Of a DNA stretch of 64,000 nucleotides, positions 1 through 11,507 are shown piece after piece (the stretch's first letter is position 1; each line of letters begins with the position of its first letter). This DNA comes from Pseudorasbora parva (taxonomy: Eukaryota > Chordata > Actinopteri > Cypriniformes > Gobionidae), in the NCBI RefSeq assembly GCF_024679245.1, contig NC_090180.1, positions 12,437,507 through 12,501,506 on the forward strand, read 5' to 3'. The notes beneath the pieces were generated by a model that was given only the letters and a program-made list of their open reading frames with translations, did no database searches and was not told the DNA's origin. A program made the translations under genes and the position numbers.

Positions 1-291
1 TCCTTTACTCACTCTCAAGTTGTTTCAAACCTGTATGAATTTCTTTCTTCAGCTGAACATAAGGGAAGATTTTTTGAAGAGTGTCAGTAACCAAACAGTT
101 ATCTGGAGCCATTGACTTTCATAGTAGGAAAAAAAACAATGGAAGTCAATGGCTCCAGTTAACTGTTTGATTACTGACACTCTTCAAAATATCTTCCCTT
201 GGGTTAGAAAGAAATTCATACAGGTTTGAAACAACTTGAGGGTGAGTAAAGGAGGACAGAATTTTCATTTTAAAGTGAACTATCCCTTTAA
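1..291. mobile_element. Angel-like palindromic MITE, left end cut by window
   Basis: Bases 1-118 and about 140-255 are near-perfect reverse complements, so the copy would fold into one long hairpin. The right terminus reads GTGAACTATCCCTTTAA, which recurs throughout this window. The left terminus lies before base 1. It sits in a cnn3 intron, 80 bp upstream of the first visible exon. The assignment to the Angel type of cyprinid elements is from memory of the terminal motif; the inverted repeat itself is seen directly. Confidence 0.7.
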
Positions 292-371
292 TGTTGTTAA
301 ATTGATTTTCGGTATTATTAATGTAAAAATACCACAGCAAAGTCACTTTTTTCTTATTCTTTTCACTGAAG

Positions 372-2837
372 CTTGAGAACCTGGGCAACTTCATCAAAGC
401 CATTCTTGCTTATGGCCTGAAGCCTAACGACATCTTTGAGGCTAATGATCTGTTCGAGAATGGAAACATGACTCAAGTTCAGACCACACTTCTTGCTCTG
501 GCCAGCATGGTGAGTTTTTTGCAAAACATCTTGATGGAGATGATAAAAGAAGGTTTTATTCTCTGACAAAAGATTGGATTTACATTTGGTTAAATAACAC
601 CTCTTTCATTTTTCCTTCAAAGGCAAAAACCAAAGGTATGGACACAAAAGTCGACATTGGCGTAAAGTATGCTGACAAGCAGTACCGCAAATTTGATGAT
701 GAGAAGATGAAGGCTGGTCAATGTGTGATTGGACTGCAGGTGTGACTTCAGTTGGATCATATCTGTTGTGGCTTTGGGAAACCGTTTGAAAACTACCTCC
801 TTCTGTAAGTTTCCCTCAATCATGCATTGCATATTCATATACATCCTTTATTTACTCAATGGCTAGATGGGGACAAATAAATGCGCAAGTCAGGCTGGAA
901 TGACTGCTTATGGCACCAGGAGACATCTGTATGACCCGAAGACTCAAGCAGACAAGCCTTTTGACCAAACCACAATCAGCCTGCAGATGGGAACTAATAA
1001 AGGAGCAAGCCAGGTGAGTGTGAATCCCTAAAGGAATGCTTCACCCAAAACTGGATAATTCTGTCATCTTTGAAACAGAAATTAGGATATTTGCAAAAAA
1101 ACCTGAGAGGTTTCTGTGCCTCCATCGACAACCCAGATAACCAAAGCCTCATTTGTTATGCTTGTCTCACACACATATGTTTATGCTTTTATTTACCCAA
1201 TGTTATGTGCTCAATGAATGTGTGTAGATCACTGTTTAGATCTTTTTAACATTTTTAACGATTTTTAATAAAGGGATAGAAAATGAAAACTGTAAATGAT
1301 GACAGAAATGTTATTTTTGGTTGAACTATCCCTCTTTCAAGTGTGGTCGGTGGTCACATACCTTTGCACACCAGAATTCTGCGGGTATAATGCAGTCATA
1401 TCAATAGGAATCCACACAGTCCGTAATTTCACATGAGGATCTTGTGAGGTCAAGCATTTCCCAATGTGTATTTTAAGTTTATTTGAACATTAACACACAA
1501 ATTTACCAATATAAAGCTGCTTGGTTTGGTTTCATTGCATTGCTGCACTATTGACAATGGATCTACTTTGCCCACAAATTTTTGCTGATGTTTCGCTAAT
1601 GTTATCAGGCTTTAAAATCATGGTTGTTCAATCCTGCTGCTGTAGAGCCAATGTCCTGCAGAGTTCAGCTTCCGACATACTTGGTTGCGTCTCAATCAGC
1701 TCCCTAACATCCAAGGTCGGGAATCTGTATATTGTGTAGATGAATTTGCAGCGGATCTTCGTTTGTGTGTGTGATGATGGGATTCCTCACGTTGCTTTGA
1801 CTCCTTTATACATTTTATAAGCCAAAAATACCATCATATGTAGGCTACGCACATACAACAAATGCATTTAGTCCAGAAAACGTCATTATTTTGGATGTTC
1901 GATAAATTCCGTCTTGAAATATATGTACTAAAAGCACGCCAGTCAGGTTGTGAATGTATCCTTATGCCTTTAGGTTCGGTTGCAAGTGAACAAAGTGATC
2001 CAAACTACAAGTGTAAACACATCCTGAGAGACACCCCTAGTTTCTAGTGTTCAGGTGTGTTTTATTGGGGCTGGAACTAAGTTTTATTGGGCCTGCAGCA
2101 CTGTGTCCCTCCAGAAGCAGGCTTGCCTTAAAGTCGGCATGAAATGGAAGTTAAAATAAGCTTTTCTTCCCCAAGTGAAACTTCATAGATTCTTGAACAA
2201 GACAAAAATGTAGGGTGGGAATTGATTTTGTCTATCTGGAATTGATTGTTTGGATGGTTGTGGTTTGCCATTGGTCGATCTCATGTGGGTAACACAGGTT
2301 ATCCTGCTCTCGTGCTGAAAAACAGTGTCATTAGAGAAATGAAGAGATGAGATGTCCCTGCAAGAGGGAGGGTTATTTTGATTAAAGATTATGTGGACAC
2401 TTTAATTAAATTGAATAATGTGCATAGATAAATCCTTTATAATAAATGCTGCAATGTTTTTAGTTTATTCACCCTTTCTTCTCTCTCAGGCTGGCATGTC
2501 AGCCCCCGGCACAAGGAGGGATATTTTTGACCAGAAAGTGGCTGTCCAGCCTCTGGACAACTCTACCATCTCACTGCAAATGGGCACCAACAAGGTGGCC
2601 TCTCAGAAGGGCATGAGCGTGTACGGGCTGGGCAGGCAGGTGTACGATCCCAAATACTGCTCCTCCCCCACTGAACCCACCATCCACAGCAATGGGAGCC
2701 AGGGCACCGGCACCAACGGCTCTGAGATCAGCGACAGTGACTACCAGGCTGAATACCAAGGGGAATATCAGGATGAGTACCAGGCAGACTACCACAATGA
2801 ATACAGACCCCAATATGACCATGGAATTGACTATTAA
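372..2837 (+). CDS. cnn3: calponin 3, last four coding exons (5' part outside window)
   Basis: Coding exons are 372-509, 623-739, 867-1013 and 2490-2837 (TAA). All are GT-AG bounded and stay in one frame, giving 250 residues plus stop. The first exon is the end of the calponin-homology domain ([15 protein letters not shown], then [16 protein letters not shown]). Three calponin repeats follow, each with a LQMGTNK core: [40 protein letters not shown] and [20 protein letters not shown]. The protein ends in an acidic, tyrosine-rich tail, as expected of calponin 3 rather than calponin 1. Calponins bind F-actin and dampen actomyosin activity in the cytoplasm; calponin 3 is the broadly expressed form. 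The ATG and upstream exons lie left of base 1. The CNN3 call is supported by the neighbouring f3, abcd3 and arhgap29. Which fish duplicate (a or b) cannot be told. Confidence 0.95.
1028..1331. mobile_element. Angel-like MITE in the last cnn3 intron
   Basis: The left end AAAGGAATGCTTCACCCAAA and the right end GGTTGAACTATCCCT are inverted versions of each other. The sub-terminal ATTCTGTCATC is matched by GATGACAGAAAT near the other end. Both the termini and the internal reverse complement are visible. It is more diverged than the copies at 48.3 and 57.6 kb. Confidence 0.6.
1332..2489. other. remainder of last cnn3 intron
   Basis: No open frame with recognisable content. Near 1684-1700 is GCGTCTCAATCAGCTCCCT, matching the terminal motif of the small MITE inside the element at 33.4 kb, so this is probably a decayed copy. 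A pyrimidine-rich run (CTTTCTTCTCTCTCAG) precedes the acceptor at 2488-2489. Confidence 0.5.
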
Positions 2838-3568
2838 ACTGCAAGTGTATAGCACAGATTAATATTTTTTGGATCTTTGCATCAACAGAGCGAGTTGTTT
2901 TTTTGTTTCGTTTTCCTCGCTGCCCTTTTTTACATGACAAGAAACCGATGTTAAGAGGAGCGTTTGTATATCATCATTCCTCTATTGATTATACAGTATT
3001 TTATTAGGTAGATAGACAATAGACTATAGGTTTGTTTTAAAAGTATGGTCCTGTTAAAAGTTGAGATGGGTTAGAGGAGAATTTAAAGTATTCATCAAAT
3101 GTCCTTCATGACATATTAACCACATTCTGTATTCCTAGTTTTTAAACTCATTTTGAGCATCAGACTTTGTGTATGATTTGGTGTAGCATTGGATTTTCTT
3201 GCCTTTATTGTATGTCGATTTCAAGTTCCCAAATGAACTGCAGTACAAAAAAAAAAGCCATTTAGAAAGATTAAACACTTCCCAGGCCAATTTAAGCATT
3301 GTTGCTTTAAGATTTTTTTTTTGTACTATATTTTTTTACTTCCTGCCTTTTTAATTCATTTGACCAAACAAGACAGTGCTAAATTGTGCCATAGGCTCTT
3401 GTATATGTTTAGACCTACTCGTATCTCCTTTTACCCTTTCCATTTTTTTCAAACATCTTGTATTTATTGCCATTAATACTCGATAGAGACCCCTGTCCTG
3501 TAGAATGGCTCCTGTTTTGTTTTTGTTATTTTTGTTTTTTTAAATAATAAAGTTTTTAATTTTCCAGT
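2838..3568 (+). other. cnn3: cnn3 3' untranslated region
   Basis: About 720 bases of AT-rich sequence follow the TAA at 2835-2837, ending with a canonical AATAAA at 3546-3551. No reading frame of interest. The length is inferred from the first good polyadenylation signal, so the exact cleavage site is not known. Confidence 0.75.
3546..3551 (+). terminator. cnn3: cnn3 polyadenylation signal AATAAA
   Basis: A perfect AATAAA hexamer about 710 bases past the stop codon, followed by a T-rich and GT-rich stretch (AGTTTTTAATTTTCC and CCTGTTGTCATTCTGG). This is the usual arrangement for cleavage and polyadenylation. Confidence 0.7.
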
Positions 3569-3637
3569 CCAGCCTGTTGTCATTCTGGTTAAATGGGAAA
3601 ACTTTTTAGGTTTCTCAATAGGTTTTGTTGTTCTATG

Positions 3638-3768
3638 TCATGGATGGATGGATCACGGATGGATGGATCATAGATGATGGATCATAGACAGATTTAGAGA
3701 TAGATATATGGATGATCATAGATATAGAAGATATCGATAGATTTAGAGATGGAAATTATGTAGATATA
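3638..3768. repeat. left half of split GGAT/GATA compound satellite
   Basis: Imperfect GGAT tetranucleotides alternate with a longer motif (AGATTTAGAGATAGATATAT). The same motif, with GGAT and GATA runs, resumes at 5121 on the far side of the Tc1 relic. The two halves were one tract before the transposon inserted. Confidence 0.75.
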
Positions 3769-5120
3769 CAGGTCCTTCTAAAAAAATTAGCATTGTGATA
3801 AAGTTAATTATTTTCCATAATGTAATGATAAAAATTATCTTTCGTATATTTTAGATTCATTGCACACCAACTGAAATATTTCAGGTCTTTTATTGTTTTA
3901 ATACTGATGATTTTGGCATACAGCTCATGAAAACCCAAAATTCCTATCTCAAAAAATTAGCATATCATGCAAAGGTTCTTTAAACGTGCTATTAACCTAA
4001 TCATCTGAATCAACTAATTAACTCTAAACACCTGCAAAAGATTCCTGAGGCTTTTAAAAACTCCCAGCCTGGTTCATAAACCTCAATCATGGGTAAGACT
4101 GCCGACCCGACCCTGTCCAGAAGGCCATTACTGACACCCTCAAGCGAGAGGGTAAGACACAGAAATAAATTTCTGAACGAATAGGCTGTTCCCAGAGTGC
4201 TGTATCAAAGCACCTCAGTGGGAAGTCTGTGGGAAGGAAAAAGTGCTGCACAACGAGAAGAGGTGACCGGACCCTGAGGAAGATTGTGGAGAAGGACCGA
4301 TTCCAGACTTTGGGGGACCTGCGGAAGCAGTGGACTGAGTCTGGAGTAGAAACATCCAGAGCCACCGTGCACAGACGTGTGCAGGAAATAGGCTACAGGT
4401 GCCGCATTCCCCAGGTCAAGCCACTTTGGGGCTACAGAGAAGCAGCACTGGACTGTTGCTCAGTGGTCCAAAGTACTTTTTCGGATGAAAGCAGATTTTG
4501 CATGTCATTCGGTAATCAGAGTCTGGAGGAAGACTGGGGAGAAGGAAATGCCAAAATGCCTGAAGTCCAGTGTCAAGTACCCACAGTCAGTGATGGTCTG
4601 GGGTTCCATGTCAGCTGCTGGTGTTGGTCCACTGTGTTTTATCAAGGGCAGGGTCAATGCAGCTAGCTATCATGAGATTTTGGAGCACTTCATGCTTCCA
4701 TCTGCTGAAAAGCTTTATGGAGATGTAGATTTCGTTTTTCAGCACGACCTGGCACCTGCTCACAGTGCCAAAACCACTGGTAAATGGTTTACTGACCATG
4801 GTATTACTGTGCTCAATTGGCCTGCCAACTCTCCTGACCTGAACCCCATAGAGAATCTGTGGGATATTGTGAAGAGAAAGTTGAAATCGCCTCCATGCCA
4901 CGCCGCATTGATGCAGTCATTTCTGCAAAAGGATTCCTGACCAAGTATTGAGTGCATAACTGAACATAATTATTTGAAGGTTGACATTTGTATTAAAAAC
5001 ACTTCTTTTATTGGTCGGATGAAATATTTTTTTTAAATATATGAAAGTTACATTTTTATCATTACATTATGGAAAATAATGAACTTAATCACAATATGCT
5101 AATTTCTGGAGAAGGGCCGA
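3769..5120 (+). mobile_element. degenerate Tc1/mariner transposon
   Basis: The ends form inverted repeats of roughly 70 bp: CAGGTCCTTCTAAAAAAATT on the left, and the reverse complement of the right end begins TCGGCCCTTCTCCAGAAATT. Both continue into ATTATTTTCCATAATGTAAT. The left flank is TA (3767-3768), the Tc1 target. The matching TA is lost on the right, where GGAT repeat starts immediately. The interior holds a broken transposase. The element is dead as a protein source, and its ends have diverged. Confidence 0.9.
4089..4940 (+). pseudogene. Tc1-type transposase, frameshifted
   Basis: This is a DDE transposase of the Tc1 class that would cut and paste the surrounding element. The paired helix-turn-helix region is visible at 4130-4400 (ISERIGCSQSAVSKHLSGKS, with a stop codon near 4166, then VGRKK). 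The catalytic core is split over frames: the first Asp lies in FSDESRF (about 4480), the second in FQHDLAPAHSAK (about 4740) and the Glu in NSPDLNPIENLWD (about 4850). That spacing agrees with DD34E. One in-frame stop and at least two frame changes, including one near 4490, rule out a functional product. Confidence 0.85.
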
Positions 5121-5214
5121 TGGATGGATGGATGGATGGATGGATGAATGGATCATAGATGGATGGATCATAGATGGATGGATCATAGATAGATTTAGAG
5201 ATATATGGATGGAT

Positions 5215-5245
<31 letters not shown>

Positions 5246-5246
5246 C

Positions 5247-5286
<40 letters not shown>
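5121..5286. repeat. right half of GGAT/GATA satellite
   Basis: A TGGA run (5120-5146), two ATCATAGATGGATGG units, an AGATTTAGAGATATATGGATGG unit, then a (GATA)n run to 5286. An apparently open frame on the minus strand here is only the translated repeat (alternating I, Y, L, S). Confidence 0.9.
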
Positions 5287-5287
<1 letters not shown>

Positions 5288-5820
5288 TGTAATCTGATAT
5301 GGGTAATCTGATAAACTTCACTGTGGAATATTAATATCTTTGCTGAAGCATTCTGGAAATCATAAGTCCTTGTTGTTAGACACGTGGGCATGAGCGAGTC
5401 TGAATGCTGCCTTGTGGGTAACCGAGAGCTGTAGAGTGAGAACACATCCAGTGCAGTCTGTCTGATCTCAGAGCAGTAGTGAAGCTTGGAGGACAAGGAC
5501 TGGCCGGTATAAAGGGTTCATGAGAAAAGCACCAGACCCCCACCTCTTCCCTCAAACACCCTGACGGGGAATAATCCCTGCTTTGTGTGCCTGTGGAATT
5601 TGGCTCTGATAATGCAGCACTCAATTAGACAGTCTGACACAACAGCACAGGTTTCCCCTAGCAACGTTCCCTTTGTATCAAATGTGACTTTGTATAAGGA
5701 GCTGAAAAGCTTTTACCTTGTGTTGGGAAGAGCTTGAGTATTACAGTAAGTTGGTAGTTTTCAAAGTGTGTTCTGATGGGAATTCTTACAGAAATATGCT
5801 TCTGTTGTGCTCACTGTCCT
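5287..5820. other. intergenic, nothing recognised
   Basis: No convincing exon, RNA or repeat structure is visible. Composition is balanced with no long homopolymers. Confidence 0.4.
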
Positions 5821-6056
5821 TAAAGGGATAGGTCATTTACTCACCCTCATGCCGTTCCACACCCCTATGACTTTTATTCTGTTGAATATAAAGAAGTTAT
5901 TTTGAGAATATGTTGAGAATTTCCTTTGAATATTGAGAAATTGTGTTTCTCAACAATCAAAATATATGTTTTTGTGGGTTTCACAAGAAAGATGGTTTTG
6001 GAACAACATGGGGTGAGTAAATGATAGAATTTGTACCAATGGGTGAACCCCATTTA
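5821..6056. mobile_element. Angel-like MITE, short copy
   Basis: Begins TAAAGGGATAGGTCATTTAC followed by TCACCCTCATGCCGTTCC. Ends with the complement (GGAACAACATGGGGTGAG, then GGGTGAACCCCATTTAA). The loop is about 150 bp. Confidence 0.7.
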
Positions 6057-7144
6057 ACAGTGACCCCAATTTAAGTGAAATTATAACGTTCAAGCCGTGC
6101 TGAGATTTAAAATAAACATTAAGAAAGAAATTTAGAAATGTAAGACAATCTGTAGGCATCTGCTGAAGACATCAACAGAACCTGATAGATCTTTTTTGTG
6201 TGTGTATTGTATGGAAAAGCATTTAGCAGAAGACAATCATTTCTTTAACTTTCATTAGGGGATTTATATATATATATTCTTTTATAATGTTATAAAGGAA
6301 AACCTTAGTATGAGCTCATGTGTGCCTGAATATGTTAGTCTCAAAGAAAACACTATCATTTTTCACCACAGACCTTAAGATCTGTCTGTGAAAACACTGA
6401 AGTAACTTTAAACTTGAAATATTTTAATGCCTGTGGCATTAGCTGTTCCTCTTCAGTTACAAAAGCTGAACTGTACATTTGCCAACCGTTCTGCAATCTC
6501 CAGCCCTTTCAGGCTTTACGCACAGTATGTGAATACTTTACATAACAGCAGGCATGGCTACAATTAAATGAGTTTTGTTGATGAATACTTTCCACTCAAG
6601 GTTTAAAGAGAGTTCCTCTCAGTGTTCAGCTGGACACAGCAGCTGCCCAGTGACTGAGGCTGGAAAATGTTTGTCACTCCTCCTCCTCTGTCTCCTGTGT
6701 AGCGTGTTAGTTTATACTATAGAACAATATGACTGCAAGGGTAGGATTTCTGTGAGTGCAGGACCTCTTGCACTGTTTCTTTAAAGTATGTTTGCTTAAA
6801 ACTATAACATTTCATTTATGATCTTTGGCTCTTCTGTTCAGATGTTAACTGTGGGAATAGTACATTGGATACGATGCCAAGAGCTTGTCACTTAGATATA
6901 ACATCTCTGTGTGGTCTGTTTTTTAGTCTGCTAGTGTCACTAAATGGAAGAGCATAAATGGTTGTTTTTACACAGGTTTCCTAAACACTTTTCTCCCATT
7001 GGTTAGACAACAAGATAGCTCCACCCTTAACCCAACACCATTGGTTGCATGGGAACTGGACAAAATGGTCAAATAAACAATGTTGTTTTGAAAGTGTTGC
7101 TTTACACTTTCAGTGGAAATGCACCAGCAAATTGTGAGTTTTAC
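6057..7144. other. intergenic, nothing recognised
   Basis: AT-rich sequence without a supported gene. A 69-codon frame at 6575-6784 contains a hydrophobic stretch but has no family resemblance and no splice context, so it is not called. Confidence 0.4.
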
Positions 7145-7620
7145 ACTATGAATACCGTTCAAACCATATGGGGTCATTAATATTTTTAAAAATATTTTTT
7201 GAAATAAGTCTCTTATGCTCATCAAGGTTGCATTTATGATAAAAACAGTAATATTGTGAAATATTAGAATTTAAAATTATTTAACATTACTTTAATTAAT
7301 ATCTGAATATATTTTAAAATGTAGTTTAGTGATGGCAAAGCTGAATGTTCAGCATTGTCTTCTTCAGTGATCCTTCAGAAATCATTATAAAATGATAATT
7401 GCTGCTCAAGAACATTTATATTATTAGTATTATTATCAATGTTGAAGCCGTGGTGCTACTTAATATTTCTGTGGAAACTAAAATACAATTGTCTGGAAGA
7501 AAAAGGAAAAAGTATTGCTTTTTAAAATAGAAATCTTTTGTAAAATAAATGTCTTTACTGTAATTTTTGGTTAGTTTAATGCATCCTTCCTAAATAAAAG
7601 TATTGTCTTACAGAAAACTC
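7145..7620. repeat. dispersed repeat, copy 1 of 5
   Basis: This AT-rich interspersed sequence shares phrases with copies at 30820-31240, 43630-43855, 45390-45690 and 60895-61030. Shared phrases include GTTTGAAC-type and 'AAAGTTTGGGGTC'-type starts, TTTCTTATGCTCATCAAGG, the block TGATCCTTCAGAAATCATT, and TTAATATTTCTGTGGAAAC. Copies occur in both orientations. I recognise it as a common fish repeat but cannot name the family safely. Confidence 0.65.
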
Positions 7621-9039
7621 TTAGTGTATATGTTAGCATACTCCTACGATGACCTGTCTTTAAAATGTAAAAACTTTCTCTATGGAGAAACAGACCAAAA
7701 ATACTGATGACTCATCCTGCACTACACAACATTCTGTCCAATCAGATGCTCTTCAAAGTGAGAATGTTCCTCCCCCAATACCGCCTAAACGACTAGAAAT
7801 TAGCTAATCATGGTTCATGCAATTAAAGCTTGATGTATAAAAATGTCTTTCACAAAAATACTGTTTTAATCATTGTATCAGCACAGAAAAGAAACTGTGC
7901 TTCTGAAGTGACGAGAAAAGAAACAGCCCCTTTTTTTGTTTATTTTTGTTGAGGAAATTTGTGTCAGCATTTTACAAGATATGCAGTCAATTTGCAATGC
8001 CTCATTATTTATAAAAAAAAAAAAAAAAAAAAAAAGGTATTTGACTGGTCATGCGATCTCGATATATCAGCCACCGGATTCAAATAAGGTACAATAAAAG
8101 GTTTAACCTTGTGTGGGTGTGTTTGTCAAAAGTATTAGTAATGTCTTTGAGTAATGTGCACTTTTTGGGGGGATACTGTTTATGATTTAGACAGAACCAC
8201 ATTTTAATTGCGTGACTTGAGAGACTAGATGCTTAAATCTCTTCAGGATTTCCTTTATTTGCTTTGTGGCGATGGGGGATCTGCAGAGACACCTGCTGAC
8301 TAGTCGCAGAAATACACTCTCCTGAGTATCCTGCCCTGGGACTCATTACAGGTAAATCCTCCGAGCTCTGCACTCGACACCGTGACGTGAATATTCCAAA
8401 ATTAACCTTCATCATCTCTCTTTGACAACGCACTTACTATTAAAATAACGTTATCAGTTAGTAACTTAGTAGTAATATACATGTCATCTGGATGCGCATG
8501 TAGCCTACATAACAACCAGAAGGTGGCACTCACATAGCAATGTAAAAAGAGGTTCAATGACGAAGGCCTGACAAAAGGAGACGAGATAGCCCTTTTCTGC
8601 TCGTATGATGATTTCCAGTTGACCAGGAAGAGTAGAAGCCACTAATAACATTGAGCTTATCAGTAAAGCCAACACAAAACTGCTGATAACAGTGAGAATA
8701 ATCAATCATGAACATTCTAGCCGAAATTGGATTTCATCAGTTCAGAATGAGAAAACACAGCGAACATCTGCTCTGCACAATACAAGCTCTGTTCAGTGAG
8801 TGCTCAAAGATTGCTTTCAATGACAACGGTGTAAATCTATTTCAAGTGCAGAAGATGTCTATACAAACGTTGAAAGTTATACTGCAAACTTTGAATTTCA
8901 CTTAAAAGAGAGTTATTATAGCAGAATGTCCAATTTGTGTTCGTAGTTTCTCACACAAAAAGAAGACTACAATGACTTTTTTTCTTCTTTTTTTGGAGCT
9001 TGACTAGTCACCAGTTTAATTGCATGTAAGCAGCAAAGT
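7621..9039. other. intergenic, nothing recognised
   Basis: Contains a homopolymer A run of about 24 bases near 8012-8035, possibly a retroposed tail without an identifiable body. No coding potential is seen. Confidence 0.4.
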
Positions 9040-9092
9040 TCTGCTATAGTTTGTTTGTTAATGCTTGAAGGTTTAATATGTTTACATTAGTT

Positions 9093-9829
9093 TTTTATTT
9101 CAAAGTGTTTTTATTGTTTTAAATGTACATAACACAAACACACCAACATACATTCTCTAATGTCATACAAGGCATCACTATCCACAAACCTCATACTCTA
9201 CAGACATGATCTCACATATCCACTTTTGTCGCAGATTTGCATCCAAAGTTATCCAAACCATATTGAGAATGCACACAAAACACAACAAACAAAACAAAAA
9301 AATAAAAAAATAAAAAAAGGGGGGAGGAGGGGGAGATGAGAACCTAACTTTTATTTTTTAATCTAAAGAATTAGCATCAAATGCATTTTCATAATAATCC
9401 AAGAAAGGTTGCCATGCATTCTGAAACCTTTCTGCTGAGTTTTGGATTGTAGTACTTAACTTTTCAAGCTGAAGGAAAGACATAATTTTGCACACCCAGC
9501 GTGAGTGTTTTGGAGGTGAGGGAGATTTCCAATTTGTAAGAATTAGTCGGCGTGCTAACAGTGTAGAGAATGCTATTAATTGAGACTGGCCTCTTGAGAC
9601 CCCAACTTTTGTGTCTACCACCCCAAATACTGCAATGATAGGATCCGGATCAATATTCTTTTTACAAATGTAGGTGAATGTATTAAATATCTCAGACCAG
9701 AATGTTCCTATGCTTGGGCATGACCAGAACATGTGAGCCAAAGAGGCAGGGGCTTGGTGACATCGTGTACAAATAGGATCAACATAAGGATAAATTTTGG
9801 CCAATTTGGTCCTAGAGAGGTGCAGAGGC
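9093..9829 (-). mobile_element. 5'-truncated L1/Tx1-type LINE with perfect target duplication
   Basis: It is flanked by identical 15-bp direct repeats ATGTTTACATTAGTT at 9078-9092 and 9830-9844. The minus-strand frame 9831-9358 encodes the C-terminal end of an L1-clade ORF2. It has a Cys-His knuckle (CTRCHQAPASLAHMFWSCP, pattern CxxC...H....C) followed by a charged, Trp-containing tail. The 3' untranslated part runs down to 9093 and ends A/T-rich with AATAAA. The apparent start Met is contributed by the target duplication, so there is no independent gene. The intact frame and perfect duplication suggest a fairly recent insertion. Confidence 0.88.
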
Positions 9830-9968
9830 ATGTTTACATTAGTTAATGTATTTATTAACTAACATGAATTAACCAATAGCCTACATTTGTTACTTTTTTT
9901 TGGTCAATCTTTAGTTTTTAGTTTAAACAAAAATACAACAGTTCATTGTTTGTTCATGTCACATGTAT

Positions 9969-10590
9969 TAAAGGGATAGTTCCCCTAAAATGAACATTTT
10001 CTCATGATTTTCTCACCCTCAAGCCATCCTAGGTGTATATGACATATCTTATTTAAAAATTGTGGCTAATTCAAACATTATAATGGTAGCCCAAAATTTA
10101 AAGCCCAAAAAAGTGCATCCATCCGTTATAAAAGTAATCCACACGGCTCCAGTGGTAAAGGACTTTTGAAGTGAAGCGATGGGCTTGTGTAAGAAAAACA
10201 TCAATATATTTAAATCTTTATGAAGTAAAATATCTAGCTTCCGGCAGACCGTCTTCCATATTTAATTTACAAAGAAAGTGTAATGCCTCTCGCAGTTCAA
10301 AACATTTACTTCATACGTAGCTGGAAGGTGGTCTGGCGGTAGCTAGATATTTTACTTTATAAAATTTGAAATATGGAAATTTTTCTTACACAAACACATT
10401 GCCTTAATAAAGGACAAAGTCCTTTATTAACCCTCTGGAGCTGTGTAGATCACTTTCATAATGGATGCACATTTTTGGCCTGCCATTCACTGCCATTATG
10501 ACGCTTGGATTAGCCAGGTTATTTTTACTTCGATTGTATTCGTGAGTAAATCATGGGCTAATTTTTATTACTGGGTGAACTATCCCTTTA
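9969..10590. mobile_element. Angel-like MITE, about 620 bp
   Basis: The ends are TTAAAGGGATAGTTCCCCTA and GGGTGAACTATCCCTTTAA. The arms contain the subfamily phrase CAAGCCATCCTAGGTGTATA and a long palindrome around 10130-10450 (AGCTAGATATTTTAC in both senses). It interrupts the GGTAACACTTT element. Confidence 0.75.
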
Positions 10591-10763
10591 ACTATTGTAA
10601 ACAACTTTTGATTTTAATAATTTATTAGTAAATGTTGAACTTCCACTAACAAAGACTAACTGTGCAGTTTATTCATTTCATGTTAACTCATGTAGTTAAC
10701 TAAGACTTAACTACACTAACTAATGTAGTGAACTAAGGAAACCTTATTGCAAAGTGTTACCAT

Positions 10764-11507
10764 TTAGATTTTTTCCACAGAACACAAAAGTTTATTTTTA
10801 TCGAAACATGCTTTATCATCTGAATTGGTCATGAATTTTATCAATTCAAATGAAAGGGGAAGTGGTACATTGTACTTAAGCTTCAGCATTTGTAACTTTA
10901 GCTTTATTAATCAGGGCGATAGCTCTGCAAACCACACGCTGCGTGATGTCTGTGGAGTCAAACCTATAGGGTCACAAGTAAGTGGCTGTGAAAAGTCAAG
11001 TGTTCAGACTCTACACATGCATTACTTAATGCAAACCGCATGACATGCTCTTTACGGTAACAATGTGCATTGTTAGTCAACGAGTGTATTTATTTCAGCA
11101 CCGAGGTTCATCTGAATGTTGATGATGATGGAAACCAGAGTTCCACGGTCAACAGGAATGCTGAGGAATGTGGAGGTTGTACTGGACAGTGCTCACCAGT
11201 GACTCCCAACTCGTGAGAGCTGTTGCATAACCATACTGAGAATAATTAGCAGGTTCAGAGATGATACAGAAAAATGCAATGTATGAAAAGGCAATGTTTT
11301 CTCTGCCCTTGGCTGTTTTTCATGTTCCTTTCCTATTTAAAGAACAGTCCCTCGAGTGAAGCAATCACAGCGTTAGTAAAATGGGAATGATTCCCAGTCA
11401 ACAGGGGTGTGATCGATGCACATGAGAGCATGAGAATCTCAGAAAGGGACTTTCTTAGACTGCTATATTTTGGATATCTGTTTTTATCAATCTAGCCAGG
11501 ACAGACC
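10764..11507. other. intergenic, nothing recognised
   Basis: No exon, RNA or repeat structure can be supported here. Confidence 0.4.

Larger units (their letters stand above)
9040..10763. mobile_element. inverted-repeat DNA element split by two later insertions
   Basis: The right end, read on the minus strand, starts GGTAACACTTTGCAATAAGG and continues TTTCCTTAG...CATTAGTTAGTG. The left side carries the matching AAGGTTTAATATG...CATTAGTTAATG at about 9068-9092 and 9841-9850. Between them lie a LINE fragment (9093-9829) and an Angel-like MITE (9969-10590). Removing both leaves a roughly 370-bp palindromic element. The precise left terminus is uncertain. Confidence 0.6.

Noticed and set aside
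5085..5496. Minus-strand frames of 78 and 135 codons
   Set aside because: They read through the GATA/GGAT satellite; same artefact.
9358..9831. 157-codon minus-strand frame as an independent host gene
   Set aside because: It is the C-terminal part of a LINE ORF2 inside a perfect 15-bp target duplication, and its Met comes from the duplication.
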